From positions 1 to 8,994 of the forward strand of contig DSBN01000165.1 in the NCBI GenBank assembly GCA_011046055.1: a stretch of DNA of 8,994 nucleotides, given 5' to 3'. The stretch is from Sediminispirochaeta sp. (GTDB lineage: Bacteria > Spirochaetota > Spirochaetia > DSM-16054 > Sediminispirochaetaceae). The position numbers were made by a program, and so were the translations under genes. Of the stretch, positions 6,910 to 8,994 are shown piece after piece. The notes under the pieces are model-generated. The model saw only the letters and a program-made list of their open reading frames with translations. It ran no database searches and was not told the origin of the DNA. Numbering within the stretch: the first letter of the stretch is position 1; each line of letters begins with the position of its first letter.

Positions 6910-7893
6910 TTGGGGGAAAAAATTATCGTCTTCGCCACCAGCTTTCTCGATGAGCTGACCACCCACCCGGCCGACGAAGGCCGGGCGGCGGACATGCTGA
7001 AGGAAGCCGCGCAGCGGCACGGGCTCGAGCTGGAGTTCCGCTGCCACCGCAACCCGTCAGAGCCGCTGCGCGAGGAAGAGCTGGAGGACGCGGTGGCGGT
7101 CATCGCCGACCTGGAACGCTACGACGCCGAGCTCCTTCGGCGGGTGGGACCCGCCGCCGGGGGCAGCCTCCGGATCATCTCCCGCTACGGTACCGGCTAC
7201 ACCTCCGTGGACACTCGAGCCGCCGCGGCGTCGGGAATCACGGTCTGCAACACCCCCGGGGCCAACGCCCACCCAACCGCCGAGTGGGCGGTTGCGACGC
7301 TGTTGGACATCGCCGGACGCCGGATCCCTCACCACGAACGGGCCAAGGCGGGCCTGCGCAAGAGCGGCCCTTCCCGCTTGGACGTGACCGGAAAGACCCT
7401 CGGTATCGTCGGAACCGGACATATAGGAAAAAAGATCCCCGCGTTGATGGCGGGCTTCGAGATGAAGATCCTGGCCCACAGCCGTACCGTCAGAGACGAT
7501 TGGGCCCGGCGACACCACGCCCAGTACGTGGACCTGGCCCGCCTCTGCAGGGAGGCGGATTTCATCACCCTCCATGCATCCTGCGGAGAAGAGTTGATCG
7601 GCGAGGCCGAACTGGCCCTGATGAAACCCACCACCGTCCTGGTGAACTGCGCCCGGGGTCTGCTGGTGGACAACCGTGCCGCCTACCGAGCGGTCAAGGA
7701 GGGCCGGCTCTGGGGCTACGGTATCGACGAGGTCTGGGACTACCCGGACCTTCCCCTGGAAGGGTTGAATATCGCCGCCTCCCCTCACGTGGGCTCCGAC
7801 TCGGACCAGGGGAAAATCGGCATGCAGCTGATGTCCGCCCAGGCGGTGGTAGACTTCCTGGACGGCCGCCGGCCGGAACACGTGGTTAACTAA
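6910..7893 (+). CDS. D-isomer-specific 2-hydroxyacid dehydrogenase (NADP-type signature)
   Basis: A 327-residue oxidoreductase that should interconvert a 2-oxoacid and a D-2-hydroxyacid with NAD(P)H in the cytoplasm. The catalytic domain has SRYGTGYTSVD (91-101) and NTPGANAHPTAEWAVATLL (114-132), both family hallmarks. The Rossmann domain has GIVGTGHIGKK (165-175) with GxGxxG at 168-173. The second strand ends AHSRT (189-193), lacking the Asp that marks NAD preference and carrying Ser-Arg, so NADP(H) is favoured. Arg249 in NCARG binds the substrate carboxylate, and His293 in SPHVG is the acid/base. In an ungapped comparison, the usual catalytic Glu (IDVFxxEP) falls on Tyr278 in IDEVWDYP (272-279), which is odd. 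Length is normal for GhrA/GhrB or SerA-like enzymes without a regulatory domain. Start is TTG with GGAGG upstream. GC is the highest of the window. The substrate is unknown; a glyoxylate/hydroxypyruvate reductase-like or phosphoglycerate dehydrogenase-like role is possible. Confidence 0.92.
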   Translation: MGEKIIVFATSFLDELTTHPADEGRAADMLKEAAQRHGLELEFRCHRNPSEPLREEELEDAVAVIADLERYDAELLRRVGPAAGGSLRIISRYGTGYTSVDTRAAAASGITVCNTPGANAHPTAEWAVATLLDIAGRRIPHHERAKAGLRKSGPSRLDVTGKTLGIVGTGHIGKKIPALMAGFEMKILAHSRTVRDDWARRHHAQYVDLARLCREADFITLHASCGEELIGEAELALMKPTTVLVNCARGLLVDNRAAYRAVKEGRLWGYGIDEVWDYPDLPLEGLNIAASPHVGSDSDQGKIGMQLMSAQAVVDFLDGRRPEHVVN

Positions 7894-7895
7894 AA

Positions 7896-7926
7896 GCGGA
7901 GCTTCGCCCCACAGCCTTTATTTTTT
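7896..7926 (+). terminator. Weak possible terminator after the dehydrogenase
   Basis: A short stem GCGG-AGCT-TCGC (7896-7907, including one G-U pair) is followed, after about 10 bases, by a T-rich run (7918-7926). The stem is short and the T-run is not adjacent, so a standard intrinsic terminator is doubtful. The rest of the 95-base spacer (to 7988) is AT-rich and holds the ribosome site of the next gene; I see no convincing promoter pair in it. Confidence 0.2.
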
Positions 7927-7972
7927 CTGCTCAAAGAAGTATCTTTGTATTACATTTGAAGTAAATAACGGC

Positions 7973-7978
7973 AAGGAG
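7973..7978 (+). promoter_or_regulatory. Shine-Dalgarno AAGGAG for the nucleotidyltransferase-like gene
   Basis: AAGGAG ends 10 bases before the ATG at 7989. This is slightly long but acceptable and supports that start codon. Confidence 0.6.
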
Positions 7979-7988
7979 CGGTTACGGT

Positions 7989-8720
7989 ATGGCACATACA
8001 GTTGACGAAATCAAAAAAAGCGTGAAGGAAGATTTTCTCCCCGTACTCAGGAAAAAATTCGACGACCTGGAGTCCCTGGTGCTCTACGGTAGCGCCGTGA
8101 AAGGCTCCTTTGTGGAAGGTGTGTCGGATGTGAACCTGCTGGTACTGACCAAAGAAACCCATCCGGACCGGATCATCGAGCTGGGCAAAGAGTCGGCAAA
8201 GCTCATCCGCCGTCTTCGCCTCTCGCTCCACTTTTTGACCGTCGACGAGTTTCTCAACTCCGCCGACGTTTTCCCCATGGAGTATTTCGACATTCAGCAG
8301 GACCATGAGATCCTGTGGGGCCAAGATCCGGCGGAAAAGCTCCAGCTCAGCAAAAAAGAGCTGCGACACCAGCTGGAGGAGCGGCTACGGGGCAGTGTCA
8401 ACGGGCTTCGCCAGTCCCTGCTGAGCTCCCAGGGGCGGGAGAAGGCCATCACCCAGACCCTGATCGATTTGTCGGGCGCCCAGGCGGCTCAGATGCGGGC
8501 GGCCCTCCGGCTCATCGATCACTCCGAAATCCCCAAGGAGAACCGCCGGCTGTTCGAAGAAGTAGGCCGGGCTTTCGACCTGGACGGCAGCGCCATGATC
8601 GAGCTGTTGCAGCTGCGAGAGACAGGCAAGACCGACAGCGCGGCGGACATCGCCGCGGCGACCCTGCGCTTCCTCACCGCCCTGACCCGAAAGATAGACT
8701 CGCTGAGCAAGGAGAGTTAG
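7989..8720 (+). CDS. Nucleotidyltransferase-fold protein, probably non-canonical
   Basis: A 243-residue soluble protein with a polymerase-beta-like nucleotidyltransferase domain at its N-terminus. The motif LYGSAVKGSFVEGVSDVN (32-49) matches the family pattern GS-x(n)-D-x-D, but the second acidic residue is Asn49 (SDVN). LHFLTVDEF (80-88) and DVFPMEYFDIQQDHEILWG (93-111) follow and resemble a widespread group of uncharacterised proteins with SDxN, LHFLT and DVFPxE blocks; this recollection was not checked. The C-terminal half (about 120-243) is alpha-helical, with ELRHQLEERLRGSVNGL and a Gln/Ser/Ala-rich bundle, possibly a substrate- or partner-binding domain. Loss of one metal ligand suggests reduced or no nucleotidyl transfer, so the protein may bind rather than modify. 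No third carboxylate is obvious. It has an AAGGAG ribosome site and is separated from the next gene by 5 bases, so the two probably share a transcript and perhaps a process. Confidence 0.88.
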   Translation: MAHTVDEIKKSVKEDFLPVLRKKFDDLESLVLYGSAVKGSFVEGVSDVNLLVLTKETHPDRIIELGKESAKLIRRLRLSLHFLTVDEFLNSADVFPMEYFDIQQDHEILWGQDPAEKLQLSKKELRHQLEERLRGSVNGLRQSLLSSQGREKAITQTLIDLSGAQAAQMRAALRLIDHSEIPKENRRLFEEVGRAFDLDGSAMIELLQLRETGKTDSAADIAAATLRFLTALTRKIDSLSKES

Positions 8721-8725
8721 GACTT

Positions 8726-8994
8726 ATGCTATTTTTGAGAAAAAAAACAGGTCAGCGCTCCGAGGCTCTCCTCATTGTGCTACTCGCAGCGCTCACCCTG
8801 CCCCAAGCCCTCACGGCCCAGGAGCTGCCCGAGGCCCGAGGCTTCGTCAACGATTTTGCCGAGGTGATCGACGGGGAGACCGAGGCGAAGATACAGGCCA
8901 TCGCCGAACGGGTTCGGGAGAAGACCGGGGCGGAGATCGCCGTGATCACCGTACAGAGCCTGGAGCCCTACGGGAGTATCGAAGAGTACTCCAT
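8726..8994 (+). CDS. TPM-domain (YgcG-type) exported protein, C-terminus beyond the window
   Basis: The frame opens at ATG 8726 and stays open to the right edge, giving 89 residues of a longer protein. A basic n-region (RKKTGQR) is followed by a hydrophobic stretch ALLIVLLAALTLPQALTAQ (14-32), a likely signal peptide with cleavage near LTA-QE. No lipobox Cys is visible. The mature part starts the TPM domain: GFVNDFAEVIDGETEAKI (39-56) and EKTGAEIAVITVQSL (65-79), matching the family opening with its conserved Asn-Asp and the strand after TGAEIAV. TPM proteins are exported or membrane-anchored; some have phosphatase activity, and one helps photosystem II repair in plants, but most bacterial members lack a proven role. 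They often neighbour lemA. AAGGAG at 8709-8714 lies 11 bases before the ATG, inside the end of the nucleotidyltransferase-like gene, so cotranscription is likely. Confidence 0.88.
   Translation, partial: MLFLRKKTGQRSEALLIVLLAALTLPQALTAQELPEARGFVNDFAEVIDGETEAKIQAIAERVREKTGAEIAVITVQSLEPYGSIEEYS

Noticed and set aside
7057..7881. A 274-codon minus-strand open frame opposite the dehydrogenase
   Set aside because: Gly/Val/His-rich shadow of a gene with clear Rossmann and catalytic motifs and an ideal ribosome site.
1..8994. A new defence, mobile or secondary-metabolite system
   Set aside because: No transposase, integrase, nuclease, toxin-antitoxin pair, CRISPR repeat, tRNA-linked attachment site or biosynthetic module is visible; all but one gene belong to recognised families.

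Overview
The window holds eight protein-coding genes on two divergent transcription units, with no RNA genes, mobile elements or CRISPR arrays that I can see. The best guess for the host is a GC-rich bacterium of the Spirochaetota. This rests on the compact, non-gyrase type IIA topoisomerase pair, which resembles the topoisomerase IV enzymes of spirochaetes, Chlamydiae and Bacteroidota, and on the gene company. No rRNA or species marker is present, so the assignment is inference.

Left part (1-5806, minus strand): a topoisomerase IV operon reads leftwards as parE (5806-3983), parC (3981-2062) and an RluA-family pseudouridine synthase (2058-1360). The three genes are packed with gaps of 1 and 3 bases, so translational coupling is likely. 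A sigma-70-like promoter candidate lies just before parE. After 71 bases comes a large unrecognised cytoplasmic protein (1288 to beyond base 1). It runs off the left edge without a stop codon and has its own strong promoter candidate, which leaves almost no 5' leader.

Right part (5893-8994, plus strand): a ten-helix EamA/DMT transporter diverges from parE. It is followed by a D-isomer-specific 2-hydroxyacid dehydrogenase that starts at TTG behind a perfect GGAGG. After a 95-base spacer comes a tight pair: a pseudo-nucleotidyltransferase-like protein and a secreted TPM-domain protein cut by the right edge.

The parE and parC products should form the A2B2 decatenase that separates daughter chromosomes. 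The other genes are housekeeping or metabolic, and their grouping does not amount to a recognisable new system. The points most worth checking are sequence-level departures: an Ala/Ser quinolone-pocket pair in ParC, a Tyr at the catalytic-Glu position of the dehydrogenase, an Asp-to-Asn change in the nucleotidyltransferase motif, a Thr-Lys/Glu hexanucleotide repeat at the ParE N-terminus, and promoters placed very close to start codons.
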